Notes under the pieces: model-generated
Databases searched by the model: none
What the model was told of the DNA's origin: nothing
Seen by the model: only the letters and a program-made list of their open reading frames with translations
Part shown: piece after piece, positions 26,262 to 35,923 of the stretch
How the letters are laid out: the number at the start of each line of letters is the position of its first letter
How positions within the stretch are numbered: the stretch's first letter is position 1
Source of the DNA: Gammaproteobacteria bacterium
Lineage (GTDB): Bacteria; Pseudomonadota; Gammaproteobacteria; Enterobacterales; Permianibacteraceae
Reading direction: 5' to 3'
Length of the DNA stretch: 64,000 nt
NCBI GenBank assembly: GCA_016182845.1
Contig: JACPFT010000023.1
Location: 1 to 64,000, forward strand
Made by a program: the position numbers and the translations under genes

Positions 26262-27935
26262 TCAGTGACCGGTTACACGAAAAACCTCTTCCACCGAGGT
26301 AAGGCCTTGCCACGCCTTCAGGAGGCCGTCCTCTCTCAGAAAGCGGTGTCCCTCCCGTTTTGCCAGTGCTTTCATGTCATTGACGCTGGCGCCGGTGACA
26401 ATGAGGTGTTGCATTTCTGTTGAGACGTTCACCATCTCGTAAATGCCGATGCGCCCGCGATAGCCCGTCCCCTGGCAGGCCGGGCATCCTGCAGGTTCCT
26501 TCCAATTCGAACTTTCACCTGGCCACAGCTTGTCGGTGAATCCAACAATACTGGCGACTAACTCTTCGGGAACCGCCGCCGGTCGGGCGCACGCGTCGCA
26601 AAGGCGCCGCACTAGGCGCTGGGCCTGCACCGCCTTGATCGGCGTTGCCACCAAGAATGGCTCGACACCCATATCCACCAGGCGGGTAAATGCGCTGACG
26701 GCATCATTCGTATGCAGCGTCGAGAGAACCAAGTGCCCAGTCAAAGCCGCCTGTACAGCAATTTCGGCGGTCTCCAGATCACGAATTTCACCGATCATGA
26801 TCACATCAGGGTCTTGACGCAATATGGAACGTAGGGCATTGGCGAAGCTAAGCCCTATCTCCGCGTGGGTCTGGATCTGGGTAATGCCCGGCAGCTGGAA
26901 TTCAACCGGGTCCTCCACCGTGATGATCTTGCGCAAACCGTCGTTGCTAGCGGCAAGGGTGGCATAGAGCGTCGTGGACTTGCCCGAGCCTGTCGGTCCG
27001 GTGACGAGGATGATGCCATGGGCCTCTTGAGCCCAGTCGCACATCATAGACAGATGGTCGGCTTCAAACCCCAAACGTTCCAGGCCCAAGTCCTTGCGCT
27101 CTTTGGGCAGGAGGCGCATGACCATGGATTCCCCGTGCACGCCCGGCAATGCCGAGACACGAACATCCATATCCTGGCCGCCGACACGTATGCTCAGACG
27201 TCCGTCCTGCGGCAAACGTCGCTCGGCGATATCCATACCGGAAATCAGCTTCAAGCGAGAAGCCACGGCACTGAAGCGCTCCTTGGCAAGTTGCAATCGA
27301 CCATGCAGCACGCCGTCAATTCGGAAGCGCACCACAAATTGCTTTTCTTCCGGTTCAATGTGTATATCCGAGGTTCGCGTCTCAACGGCCTGCGCCATGA
27401 TGTTGTTGACGAGCTCGACCACCGGCGCCTCCTCCGCCATTTCCCGCAAGTGGCCGGCATCGCCCCAATCATCGGCTGTGGCATGAGAGCCGGATAGCAA
27501 ACCATCCAACAACCGATCCAAATCCTGAGTTCGCGCCAAGCAGTAACGCAACTCCTGACCCGGTAAGACGATTCGCAAGGATTCTCGCAGAGAGCCATTC
27601 AATGGATCCTTACCGCAGACCCACCAACACATATCTTTATCCCGCCATAGCAGGGCCTGCTGATCGACGCACCAATCGGCATTTATCGGTAATGCACCGA
27701 GTGTCGCTTGGATCTCTATGTCACCTGGAAGTGGCAGGTCGTGCCCCAGCAGAGGCATGCCCAGCTGCAGGGACAAGACCTTGAGAAGGTTATCTTCCGA
27801 CACCGCCCCCGTCCGTATGAGGATGCTTCCGAGGCGCCCCCCCATATGCCCCTGAAGGATGAGGGCGCGATCCCGATCGGCTTCGCTGATAAAACCTTGC
27901 AGGATCAAGAGCTCGCCAAGCAGACGCGTATCCAT
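26262..27935 (-). CDS. gspE: type II secretion ATPase GspE
   Basis: 557 residues from the ATG at 27935 (MDTRLLGELLILQGF). The open frame reaches 28058, but that part lies over wzm. An N1 domain is followed by the RecA-like ATPase: Walker A VTGPTGSGKSTTLY near residue 312, Asp box and Walker B around MIGEIRDLETAE, and His box LSTLHTND. The zinc tetracysteine motif is formed by CDAC (~445) and CPAC (~483). It begins 11 bases after the stop of the polysaccharide permease gene, so the secretion operon is physically fused to the rfb-wzm unit. Confidence 0.94.
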   Translation of the reverse strand: MDTRLLGELLILQGFISEADRDRALILQGHMGGRLGSILIRTGAVSEDNLLKVLSLQLGMPLLGHDLPLPGDIEIQATLGALPINADWCVDQQALLWRDKDMCWWVCGKDPLNGSLRESLRIVLPGQELRYCLARTQDLDRLLDGLLSGSHATADDWGDAGHLREMAEEAPVVELVNNIMAQAVETRTSDIHIEPEEKQFVVRFRIDGVLHGRLQLAKERFSAVASRLKLISGMDIAERRLPQDGRLSIRVGGQDMDVRVSALPGVHGESMVMRLLPKERKDLGLERLGFEADHLSMMCDWAQEAHGIILVTGPTGSGKSTTLYATLAASNDGLRKIITVEDPVEFQLPGITQIQTHAEIGLSFANALRSILRQDPDVIMIGEIRDLETAEIAVQAALTGHLVLSTLHTNDAVSAFTRLVDMGVEPFLVATPIKAVQAQRLVRRLCDACARPAAVPEELVASIVGFTDKLWPGESSNWKEPAGCPACQGTGYRGRIGIYEMVNVSTEMQHLIVTGASVNDMKALAKREGHRFLREDGLLKAWQGLTSVEEVFRVTGH

Positions 27936-27946
27936 GGATAGTCGAC

Positions 27947-28759
27947 TCAAATCACGTCGGCAAAACCACGCCGGCAGGTCTGAAAAAATGCATACCCCAG
28001 GCCATAGGCCAGTAGGGCAACGGTGAAATAGAGCGCCAAAGCGACCCAATTCGGCCACAGTCCCTGCAGCAATACTTGGCGTCCCTGCTCCAACACCAGG
28101 GTCAGGGGGTTAAGCGAGATCGCTCCGCGAGCCCAGTCCGGCAAGGCCTCCATGGGGTAGAACACGGGGCTCAGGAACATCAGCATGGTCACCAGCGGAT
28201 TGACCAGCTGCGCGACATCACGCACATACACGCCTAGTGCGGCTAGGAACCAGCTCAAGCCCAAGAGCAACAGCGAGAAAGGCAGGACAACCAGAGGAAA
28301 CGCCAGCTGGCTCCAATGCCAACCGGTTCCCCACAACGCATTGGCGCCCAGCAAAACGAACAGGGCCAAGGCCATATGGAAGAGTGCCGCCCCCAGCCCC
28401 ACCCAAGGCAAAATTTCCAAGGGAAAGATAACCTTCTTCACGTAATTGGGATTATCCAACACCAGCCGCGGCGCTCGCCCAAGAATCTCCGCCATCAGCC
28501 CGTGCAGTAATAGACCGGAAAACACGATAATGGCGAAGGTTCCCATGTCGCTATCGCTTCCGCCAATTTGCCAGCGAGCCTTCAGCACGGCGCCGAATAC
28601 GAAGGTGTAGACCAGCATCATCAACAGGGGTGTCAGCAAGGGCCATAGCACTCCCAAAATAGCTCCCCGGTAGCGGGAATGAATTTCCCGGCGCACCAAA
28701 ACGCCGATCAAGCCCCAGTTCTTCATGGGATGACTGAAGGCATCCACCATCCAGTTCAT
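27947..28759 (-). CDS. wzm: polysaccharide ABC exporter permease (Wzm-like)
   Basis: A 270-residue ABC-2 permease with six hydrophobic segments. The N-terminal amphipathic region (LVRREIHSRYRGAILGVLWP) is the usual mark of O-antigen/capsule exporters, and VRDVAQLVNPLVTMLMFLSPVFYPM is the conserved ABC-2 block. Overlaps rfbD by ATGA. Its ATPase partner must be the Wzt-like protein at 14281-15543, the only such ATPase in the window. Confidence 0.9.
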   Translation of the reverse strand: MNWMVDAFSHPMKNWGLIGVLVRREIHSRYRGAILGVLWPLLTPLLMMLVYTFVFGAVLKARWQIGGSDSDMGTFAIIVFSGLLLHGLMAEILGRAPRLVLDNPNYVKKVIFPLEILPWVGLGAALFHMALALFVLLGANALWGTGWHWSQLAFPLVVLPFSLLLLGLSWFLAALGVYVRDVAQLVNPLVTMLMFLSPVFYPMEALPDWARGAISLNPLTLVLEQGRQVLLQGLWPNWVALALYFTVALLAYGLGYAFFQTCRRGFADVI

Positions 28760-29637
28760 ACGGCCGACTCCTGTTTCATTAATTCATCCAAGACTCGGGG
28801 CAAATCGTTCATCCAATCCGGATGTTGCCAGAGACCAGAATTCTGGAGTTTCTGGCAGTCAAGCACGGACCAGGCAGGGCGCCGGGCCGGTGTCGGATAA
28901 TCGCTCGTCTGGATAGGATGTAGCTTGGGGGTCTTTCGCCCCTGGTTATGGGTCAACTCAAACACGGCGGACGCGAAACGGAACCATGTTGTCACCGGAG
29001 CCCCGGTCAAATGATAGGTTCCTGTGGGAGGGCGACTTTCCAGATCCAAGAGGGCACTGGCGATACAGTAGGCCTCTGTAGGGCACCCAAATTGATCGTC
29101 CACGATGCGCAATTCTGCTCGCTCCCTGCCCAGCCTGAGCATGGTCTTCACAAAATTATTGCCGTAGCGCCCGAACACCCAACTGGTGCGCAGGATCGTG
29201 TGTTCCGGCAGGACGGCGCGGATGCGTTCCTCGCCTTCCCACTTGGACAGGCCGTAGACGCCCAGGGGGTTGACCGGGTCGTCCTCGCGGTAGGGACGCG
29301 TGGCCGTTCCGTCGAAGACATAGTCGGTGGAGATGTGCAGCAACCGGGCGCCGGTCTCGGCACAAGCCTCGGCGAGATAGCCGGGGGCGTCGCGGTTGAT
29401 GGCGAAGGCCAGCTCGTGCTCGCTCTCGGCCTTGTCCACGGCGGTGTAGGCGGCGCAATTGATGACGGCGGCTGGCTTGAGCTCGGCCACTTTGGCCAGC
29501 ACGTCCTGGCGTCGGCTGATGTCCAGCTCGGACCGGCCCCAGGCGACGGCATTCAGGCCGCGTGCGGCGGCCAGCTCGGCGACCTCGCGGCCGACCTGGC
29601 CTTGGGCGCCGACGATGAGGAGCGGAGGCGTGCTCAT
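28756..29637 (-). CDS. rfbD: dTDP-4-dehydrorhamnose reductase
   Basis: 293 residues from an ATG overlapping the rfbC stop (ATGA). Last step of dTDP-L-rhamnose synthesis. Rossmann motif LLIVGAQGQVGRE, catalytic YGLSK, and HISTDYVFDG are clear. The gene is mosaic in base composition: positions 29161-29400 are about 68% G+C while 28801-29160 are about 56% (hand count), the shift falling near codon 160. The protein remains intact. The longer open frame upstream reads rfbC out of frame and is ignored. Confidence 0.93.
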   Translation of the reverse strand: MSTPPLLIVGAQGQVGREVAELAAARGLNAVAWGRSELDISRRQDVLAKVAELKPAAVINCAAYTAVDKAESEHELAFAINRDAPGYLAEACAETGARLLHISTDYVFDGTATRPYREDDPVNPLGVYGLSKWEGEERIRAVLPEHTILRTSWVFGRYGNNFVKTMLRLGRERAELRIVDDQFGCPTEAYCIASALLDLESRPPTGTYHLTGAPVTTWFRFASAVFELTHNQGRKTPKLHPIQTSDYPTPARRPAWSVLDCQKLQNSGLWQHPDWMNDLPRVLDELMKQESAV

Positions 29638-30194
29638 GCGCATCCCCAGACCGGCAGTTTGTCTTCGGGAATCTCGGCCAGCGGCAGGCCCGCCGCGTCC
29701 TTGGCGGACAGGGCCGGTTCGGTCACCGGCCAGGGCAGGCTCAGGGCCGGGTCGTTCCAGAGCACGGAGATCTCGGCCTTGGGGTTGTAGGCGTCCGTGC
29801 ACTTGTAGGCGAAGAGCGCGGTCTCGGAGGTGACGCAGAAGCCGTGGGCGAAACCCGGCGGGATCCAGAACTGGCGCTTGTTCTCTGCGGACAGTTCCAG
29901 GCCGTACCAGCGGCCGAAGCTGGGCGAGCCACGGCGCACGTCCACGGCTACATCCCAGACCTCGCCTTGCAGGACTTGGACCAGCTTGCCCTGGGTGTTC
30001 TCGTATTGATAATGCAGGCCGCGCAGCACGCCACGCTGGGAATAGGACAGATTGTCCTGCACGAACTCCGCGTCTATGCCCAGTTCGGCGTAACGGGAAC
30101 GGTTCCAGGTCTCCAGGAAGAAGCCGCGGGCATCGCCGAAGACCTTGGGTTCCAGCACCAGGAGCCCCGGAATGCCGGTCTCGATCACCTTCAT
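29634..30194 (-). CDS. rfbC: dTDP-4-dehydrorhamnose 3,5-epimerase
   Basis: A 186-residue RmlC cupin. [12 protein letters not shown], the catalytic His region [18 protein letters not shown] and PPGFAHGF are all present. It acts as a cytoplasmic dimer in the third step to dTDP-L-rhamnose. ATGA overlaps link it to rfbA upstream and rfbD downstream. Confidence 0.95.
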   Translation of the reverse strand: MKVIETGIPGLLVLEPKVFGDARGFFLETWNRSRYAELGIDAEFVQDNLSYSQRGVLRGLHYQYENTQGKLVQVLQGEVWDVAVDVRRGSPSFGRWYGLELSAENKRQFWIPPGFAHGFCVTSETALFAYKCTDAYNPKAEISVLWNDPALSLPWPVTEPALSAKDAAGLPLAEIPEDKLPVWGCA

Positions 30195-31069
30195 CGCGGC
30201 ACTCCATGCACGAGCACGCCGCGCAGGTAGTCACCGTAGCCGTTCTTGCTGTATTTGGCGGCCTGTGCCTCGACCTGGGCGGCGTCGATCCAACCGTTGA
30301 AATAGGCGATCTCTTCGGGGCAGCAGACCTTCAGGCCCTGGCGGGTCTCGATGGTCTCGATGTAATTGGCGGCCTGCATCAGGGATTCGTGGGTGCCGGT
30401 GTCCAGCCAGGCCGTGCCCCGGCCCAGCTTTTCCAGGCGCAGCCGGCCTTGCTGCAAATAAAGGTTGTTGAGATCGGTGATCTCCAGCTCGCCGCGCGCC
30501 GAGGGACGGATCCGGGCCGCCAGCTCGCAGACCTGGGCGTCGTAGAAGTACAGACCGGTCACGGCGTAATTGGACTTGGGAGCCTTGGGCTTTTCTTCCA
30601 AGTTGACGACCTGGCCATCGGCATCGAACTCGGCGACGCCGTAGCGTTCCGGGTCCTTGACCCAGTAGCCGAAGACCGTGGCGCCCGTATCCTGGGCGGC
30701 GGCGCGGCGCAGGCTCTCGGTGAGGCCGTGGCCGTAGAAGATGTTGTCGCCGAGGATCATGCAGCAGCCTTGTCCGTCCAGAAACTCCTTCCCGATCAGG
30801 AAGGCTTCGGCCAGGCCGTTCGGCTCGGGCTGCACGGCGTAGCTGATGCGGACGCCCCACTGGCTGCCATCGCCCAGGAGGCGCTGGAACAAGGCCTGCT
30901 CGTGGGGCGTGTTGATGATCAGGATGTCGCGGATCCCGGCCAGCATGAGCACGCCCAGGGGGTAGTAGATCATGGGCTTGTCGTAGACCGGCAGCAACTG
31001 CTTGCTGATGGCCTCGGTCAGGGGATAGAGGCGGGTTCCGGAGCCGCCGGCGAGGATGATGCCCTTCAT
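30191..31069 (-). CDS. rfbA: glucose-1-phosphate thymidylyltransferase
   Basis: 292 residues from the ATG at 31069 that overlaps the rfbB stop (ATGA); the open frame to 31195 is over rfbB. It has the nucleotidyltransferase signature [16 protein letters not shown] followed by [16 protein letters not shown]. It makes dTDP-glucose from dTTP and glucose-1-phosphate, the first step of the rhamnose pathway, and is normally feedback-inhibited by dTDP-rhamnose. Confidence 0.95.
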   Translation of the reverse strand: MKGIILAGGSGTRLYPLTEAISKQLLPVYDKPMIYYPLGVLMLAGIRDILIINTPHEQALFQRLLGDGSQWGVRISYAVQPEPNGLAEAFLIGKEFLDGQGCCMILGDNIFYGHGLTESLRRAAAQDTGATVFGYWVKDPERYGVAEFDADGQVVNLEEKPKAPKSNYAVTGLYFYDAQVCELAARIRPSARGELEITDLNNLYLQQGRLRLEKLGRGTAWLDTGTHESLMQAANYIETIETRQGLKVCCPEEIAYFNGWIDAAQVEAQAAKYSKNGYGDYLRGVLVHGVPR

Positions 31070-32121
31070 GCCGCCGCTCCATCTTTCAGGCCCAGGCGCT
31101 CCTGGCCGTGCACTTCGCGCACCCAGTCCAGGTTGTTCAGATACCAGTCCACGGTCTTGGCGAAGCCGGAGGCGAAGGTCTCGGCCGGCTGCCAATCCAG
31201 CTCGCGGCGGATCTTGGCGGCATCGATGGCATAGCGCCGATCATGGCCGGGGCGGTCGGTGACGAAGCGGATCTGCTCGCGGTAGCTCAGGCCGTCGGCC
31301 CGGGGCCGGCGTGCGTCCAGCTGGTCGCAGAGCGCGTGCACGATGTCCAGGTTCTTCATCTCGGCATTGCCGCCGACGTTATAGGTCTCGCCCGGACGGC
31401 CGGCCTCAAGCACGCGCAGGATGGCGCGGCCATGGTCCTCGACATAGAGCCAGTCGCGGACGTTCTGGCCGTCGCCGTAGACGGGCAGGGCCTTTTGGCC
31501 TAAGGCCGAGAGCAGCATCAGGGGCATGAGCTTCTCGGGGAACTGGAAGGGGCCGTAGTTGTTGGAGCAGTTGGTGGTCAGGACCGGCAGGCCATAGGTG
31601 TGATGCCAGGCGCGCACCAGGTGATCCGAGGCGGCCTTGGACGCCGAATAGGGGCTGTTGGGCGCGTAGGCCGTGGTCTCGGCGAAGGCCGGATCCGTCT
31701 CGCTCAGGGAGCCGTAGACCTCGTCGGTGGACACGTGCAGGAAGCGGAAGGCGTTCTTGTCGTCCAGGCCGCTCCAGTAGGCGCGGGCTTCTTCCAGGAG
31801 CTTGAAGACGCCGACGATATTGGTCTGGATGAACTCGCCCGGGCCGTCGATGGAGCGGTCCACATGGCTTTCCGCCGCGAAATTGACGATGGCTTGGGGC
31901 CGGTGTTCGGCCAGGAGCCGGCCCACCAGGGCGCGGTCGGCGATATCGCCCTGCACGAAGACGTGCTGCTCGGGGTGAGGCAGCTCGCGCAGGTTCTCCG
32001 GCCGGCCGGCGTAGCTCAGCTTGTCGAGGTTGATGACGCGACGGCCCGATTCCAAGGCCAGGCGCACGAAATTGCAACCGATAAAACCGGCGCCGCCGGT
32101 CACGAGCAGGGTTTGGGTCAC
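31066..32121 (-). CDS. rfbB: dTDP-glucose 4,6-dehydratase
   Basis: 351 residues starting at a GTG at 32121, preceded by GAGGAAGG. The open frame to 32214 has no family homology in its extra part. Extended short-chain dehydrogenase with NAD motif [24 protein letters not shown]-type block [11 protein letters not shown], and catalytic YSASK. First gene of the rfbBACD-wzm-gsp transcription unit. Confidence 0.94.
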   Translation of the reverse strand: MTQTLLVTGGAGFIGCNFVRLALESGRRVINLDKLSYAGRPENLRELPHPEQHVFVQGDIADRALVGRLLAEHRPQAIVNFAAESHVDRSIDGPGEFIQTNIVGVFKLLEEARAYWSGLDDKNAFRFLHVSTDEVYGSLSETDPAFAETTAYAPNSPYSASKAASDHLVRAWHHTYGLPVLTTNCSNNYGPFQFPEKLMPLMLLSALGQKALPVYGDGQNVRDWLYVEDHGRAILRVLEAGRPGETYNVGGNAEMKNLDIVHALCDQLDARRPRADGLSYREQIRFVTDRPGHDRRYAIDAAKIRRELDWQPAETFASGFAKTVDWYLNNLDWVREVHGQERLGLKDGAAA

Positions 32122-32324
32122 TAGACCTTCCTCTATATACGAGATACCACCAAGGGGCCGGATTTTACACGCCGTCAGCCTTGAGGACCAGAGAATGCCC
32201 GCACAGCTCCGCATTTGACGCCGCGAGGCTAGGCGGGAAGAGCGCTTTGCGTATAATCCAGCGACTCTTACCTGGTCCGGGGCCTGCGCGCTCTGACCAA
32301 AAAATCTGCCCGGAGTTTCGTCCC
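32122..32324. promoter_or_regulatory. divergent promoter region between rfbB and the sulfate-activation operon
   Basis: The 203 bases between two divergent operons must hold both promoters. On the plus strand a TATAAT lies at 32252-32257, about 68 bases before the sat-cysC start, without a good -35. The minus-strand promoter is not obvious. Confidence 0.4.
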
Positions 32325-34040
32325 ATGTCCCAGCTCAACACGCCCCACGGTGGCCAACTCGTCGATTGCTACCTGTCGGGTCCAGCCCTGGCCGCCGCCA
32401 GGACCGAAGCCCTAGCCTGTCCGTCCTGGGACTTGAGCGAGCGCCAGCTCTGCGATCTGGAGCTGCTGCTGGACGGCAGCTTCTCGCCGCTCACCGGCTT
32501 CATGGGCCGGGCGGATTACGAACGAGTAGTCGGTGAAATGCGCTTGGCAAACGGCCTGCTCTTCCCTATGCCCATCACCCTGGACGTCGGCGAGACCTTC
32601 GCCGCCAGCCTGAAGACCGGCACCAGCATCGCCCTGCGCGACGCCGAGGGCGTGCTCATCGCCTTGCTGGACGTCTCGGACATTTGGACGCCGGACCGGG
32701 TCGCAGAGGCCAAGGCCGTGTTCGGCACGGACGATCCGGCCCACCCGGGCGTCGCCTATCTGCTGCGGCGCGCCGGTCCGGTCTATGTGGGCGGCAGGCT
32801 GCGCGGCGTGCAGGCCCCCCACCACTATGACTTCGCCGTCGATCGCAAGACCCCGCGCCAGCTGCGCGAGCAGTTCGCCGCCCAGGGCTGGCAGCGCATC
32901 GTCGCCTTCCAGACCCGCAATCCCATGCACCGCGCCCATATGGAGCTGACCCTGCGCGCCGCCCGCCAGGCCGAGGCGAACCTCTTGATCAACCCGGTGG
33001 TGGGCATGACCAAGCCGGGCGACATCGATCACTACAGCCGCGTGCGCTGCTACGAGCACCTACTCAAGCACTACCCCGCCCAGTCCACCGCCCTGTCCCT
33101 GCTGGGCCTGGCCATGCGCATGGGCGGGCCGCGCGAGGCGCTGTGGCATATGGTCATCCGCAAGAACCTGGGCTGCACGCACTTCATCGTCGGCCGCGAC
33201 CATGCCGGCCCCGGGAAGGACAGCCAGGGTGCGGATTTCTACGGTCCCTATGCCGCCCAGGAACTGGCCCTCAAGCACGCCGGGGAGCTGGGCATCACCG
33301 TCCTGCCCTTCGAGGAGATGGTCTATCTGGAGAACCGCGACGCCTATGCGCCGGTCTCGGAAGTGACCCCCGCCGACACGGTGCTCAGCATCAGCGGCAC
33401 GGAAGTGCGCCGCCGGCTCATGACCGGTGCCGAGATCCCGGCCTGGTTCTCCTACCCGGAAGTCGTCGCCGAGCTGCGCAAGACCCACCCGCCGCGCCAG
33501 GATCAGGGTTTCGTGGTGTTCTTCACCGGCCTGTCCGGCGCCGGTAAGTCCACCATCGCCAATGCCTTACAGATCAAGCTCCTGGAGCTGGGCGGCCGGC
33601 GCGTCACCATGCTCGACGGCGATCATGTACGCAAGATGCTGTCCAGCGAACTGGGCTTCTCCCGCGAGCACCGGGACCTCAACATCCTGCGCATCGGCTT
33701 CGTGGCCAGCGAGATCGCCAAGCACGGCGGCATCGCCGTCTGCGCCCCCATCGCCCCCTATGCCGCGACGCGCGCCCGGGTCCGCGAACTGGTGACCCAG
33801 GCCGGCGGCGGCTTCATCGAGGTCCATGTCAGCACGTCCCTGGAAGTCTGCGAGCAGCGCGATCGCAAGGGCCTGTATGCCAAGGCCCGCGCCGGCCTGA
33901 TCAAGGAGTTCACCGGCATCTCCGATCCCTACGAGGCACCCGAGGCGCCGGAACTGGCCCTGGACACCGCCGAGCTGAGCGTCGAACAGGCCGCCCACGG
34001 CATCGTGCTCAAGCTGGAAGCCCTGGGGTATCTGGCCTGA
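32325..34040 (+). CDS. bifunctional ATP sulfurylase / APS kinase (PAPS-forming)
   Basis: 571 residues from the ATG at 32325 (GGAG nine bases upstream). Residues ~1-390 are a homo-oligomeric-type ATP sulfurylase (PUA-like N-domain, then the [10 protein letters not shown] catalytic motif near 195 and VGRDHAGPG). Residues ~395-571 are APS kinase with P-loop [16 protein letters not shown] and [16 protein letters not shown]. Sulfate plus two ATP is turned into PAPS, the donor for sulfotransferases. It starts divergently from rfbB and ends in a TGATG overlap with a permease. No APS or PAPS reductase is nearby, which suggests sulfation rather than cysteine supply. Confidence 0.93.
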   Translation: MSQLNTPHGGQLVDCYLSGPALAAARTEALACPSWDLSERQLCDLELLLDGSFSPLTGFMGRADYERVVGEMRLANGLLFPMPITLDVGETFAASLKTGTSIALRDAEGVLIALLDVSDIWTPDRVAEAKAVFGTDDPAHPGVAYLLRRAGPVYVGGRLRGVQAPHHYDFAVDRKTPRQLREQFAAQGWQRIVAFQTRNPMHRAHMELTLRAARQAEANLLINPVVGMTKPGDIDHYSRVRCYEHLLKHYPAQSTALSLLGLAMRMGGPREALWHMVIRKNLGCTHFIVGRDHAGPGKDSQGADFYGPYAAQELALKHAGELGITVLPFEEMVYLENRDAYAPVSEVTPADTVLSISGTEVRRRLMTGAEIPAWFSYPEVVAELRKTHPPRQDQGFVVFFTGLSGAGKSTIANALQIKLLELGGRRVTMLDGDHVRKMLSSELGFSREHRDLNILRIGFVASEIAKHGGIAVCAPIAPYAATRARVRELVTQAGGGFIEVHVSTSLEVCEQRDRKGLYAKARAGLIKEFTGISDPYEAPEAPELALDTAELSVEQAAHGIVLKLEALGYLA

Positions 34041-35809
34041 TGGGACTGGATGCCTGGCTGGCCTTAAGCCTGCTCGCCGGCTGCGTGGCCCTGACCGCGC
34101 GCGGTCGGCTGGCGGCGGACTTCGTGTTCCCGGCCGCCCTGGTGGCGGCGGTTCTGCTCAGGCTGCTGCCTATCGACGAGGCCATCAAGGGCTTCGCCAA
34201 CCCGGGCCTCATCGCCGTGGCGGCGCTCTATGTCGTCGCGGCGGGCCTGCGCGAGACCGGAGCCATTGATGCCCTGGTGCAACGCCTGTTCGGCCATCCC
34301 CAAACGGTGCGGTCCGCCCAGGCCCGACTCCTCCTGCCGGTGGCCGGGCTCTCGGCCTTCGTGGCCAACACCCCCATCGTCGCCGGCCTCTTGCCGGCGG
34401 TGAGTTCCTGGGCGCGCAACCACGGCATCTCGCCCTCCAAGCTGATGATGCTCTTGTCCTATGGCGCCATCCTGGGTGGCACCGTCACCCTCTTGGGCAC
34501 CAGCACCAACCTGGTCATGGCTGGGCTGCTGAAAGACCAGGGCATCGTCCTGAACCTGTTCACCCAAACTCCCATAGCCCTGCCCGCAGCCCTGGCCGGC
34601 ATCGCATTCTGCCTCCTGGCCGGACGCAAGCTGCTACCCGAACGCCTGGCCGCCAGCGACAGCTTCCGCAACCCCCGCGAGTACACGGTGGAGATGCTGG
34701 TGGCGGCCGATTCGCCCCTGGCCGGCCAGAGCATCGCCGATGCCGGCCTGCGCCATCTCTCCGGTCTCTACCTCATGGAAATCGTGCGCGACGGCCGGGT
34801 GCTCGCCGCCATCGGCCCCGAAGAGCGCCTGGGGATCGGCGACCGGCTGATCTTCACCGGCGTGGTCAGCGCCATCAGCGAGTTGCGCCGTTTGCGCGGC
34901 CTGGTGCCCGCCACGGACCAGATCTTCAAGCTCAATGGCCGTGCCCAGGGCCGGCGCCTGGTGGAAGTCGTCATCGGCAGCCAGAACCCGCTCTGCGGCA
35001 AGACCATACGCGAGGGCCGTTTCCGCAATCACTACAATGCCGCCGTCATCGCCCTGGCCCGCGACGGCGCCCGCCTCAACGAGAAGCTGGGCGATGTGCA
35101 ACTGCACGAAGCCGACACGCTTCTGCTGGAAACCGACGAGAATTTCCTCGAACAGCATCGAATGAGCCGGGATTTCCTGCTCATAAACGCCATTGACGGC
35201 TCCGAGCCGCCGCGCCACGAGAAGGCCGGCCTGGCCTGGGCCGGGGTCGCCGCCATGGTGGTCTTGACCAGCTTGAACTTGGTGGACGTCTTGACCGGCA
35301 CCCTGCTCTGCGCCCTGTTCATGGTGGGCAGCGGCTGCTGCTCCATGGCCGGCGCCCGCGCCAGCATCGATCTGCAAGTCCTGGCCGTGCTAGGTGCGGC
35401 CTTGGGGCTGGGCGCAGCGGTGGAGAAGACCGGGGCGGCACGCGGTCTCGCCGAGGGCCTGCTCAGCCTGGGCGCCGATCAGCCCTGGCTGCTGCTGATC
35501 CTGGTCTATGCCCTGACCTGCGTGCTCACCGAGGCCTTGAGCAATGGCGCGGCGGCGGTCATCGCCTTCTCGGTGACCACCGGCCTGGTGGAGCGCCTGG
35601 GCTATAACCTTCTGCCCTTCGCCATGGCCATCCTCATCGCCGCTTCGGCCAGCTTCCTCACCCCCATCGGCTACCAGACCAATCTTATGGTCCAGGCCGC
35701 CGGCGGCTACCGCTTCGGCGACTACGCGCGCCTGGGCGCGCCGCTGACCCTGGTGGTGGCGGCCGTTGCCCTGGGCTTGATCCCGATGGTTTGGCCCTTG
35801 CTGGGCTGA
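34040..35809 (+). CDS. DASS/SLT-type anion permease with two TrkA-C domains, probably sulfate uptake
   Basis: A 589-residue polytopic protein with about ten to twelve transmembrane helices split by a cytoplasmic insert holding two RCK/TrkA-C domains (about residues 215-290 and 300-385). This is the layout of SLC13-like sulfate transporters of algae and bacteria. Helical hairpin motifs such as FVANTPIVAGLLPAV, LLGTSTNLVM and FLTPIGYQTNLMV are characteristic. Translational coupling (TGATG) to the ATP sulfurylase/APS kinase gene supports sulfate as substrate. Confidence 0.85.
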   Translation: MGLDAWLALSLLAGCVALTARGRLAADFVFPAALVAAVLLRLLPIDEAIKGFANPGLIAVAALYVVAAGLRETGAIDALVQRLFGHPQTVRSAQARLLLPVAGLSAFVANTPIVAGLLPAVSSWARNHGISPSKLMMLLSYGAILGGTVTLLGTSTNLVMAGLLKDQGIVLNLFTQTPIALPAALAGIAFCLLAGRKLLPERLAASDSFRNPREYTVEMLVAADSPLAGQSIADAGLRHLSGLYLMEIVRDGRVLAAIGPEERLGIGDRLIFTGVVSAISELRRLRGLVPATDQIFKLNGRAQGRRLVEVVIGSQNPLCGKTIREGRFRNHYNAAVIALARDGARLNEKLGDVQLHEADTLLLETDENFLEQHRMSRDFLLINAIDGSEPPRHEKAGLAWAGVAAMVVLTSLNLVDVLTGTLLCALFMVGSGCCSMAGARASIDLQVLAVLGAALGLGAAVEKTGAARGLAEGLLSLGADQPWLLLILVYALTCVLTEALSNGAAAVIAFSVTTGLVERLGYNLLPFAMAILIAASASFLTPIGYQTNLMVQAAGGYRFGDYARLGAPLTLVVAAVALGLIPMVWPLLG

Positions 35810-35820
35810 GAGCCTTTCCT

Positions 35821-35918
35821 GTAGCCTGGATTAGGCCGAAGGCCGTAATCCGGGTTGCCACATCGTCGTTGTCGCTAAGATCCCGGGTTACGCCGCTACG
35901 CGGCTAACCCAGGCTACG
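35821..35918. repeat. interspersed palindromic repeat, GTAGCCTGGAT family
   Basis: The sequence opens GTAGCCTGGATTAGG and closes with AACCCAGGCTACGG, its inverted counterpart, with internal hairpins. It fills the convergent gap between the permease and pgi and may terminate both transcripts. Related copies lie at 40041 and 57869. Confidence 0.7.
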
Positions 35919-35923
35919 GGACC

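Noticed and set aside
29638-30234. N-terminal extension of the rfbD frame
   Set aside because: It reads rfbC out of frame; the true rfbD start is the ATGA overlap at 29637.
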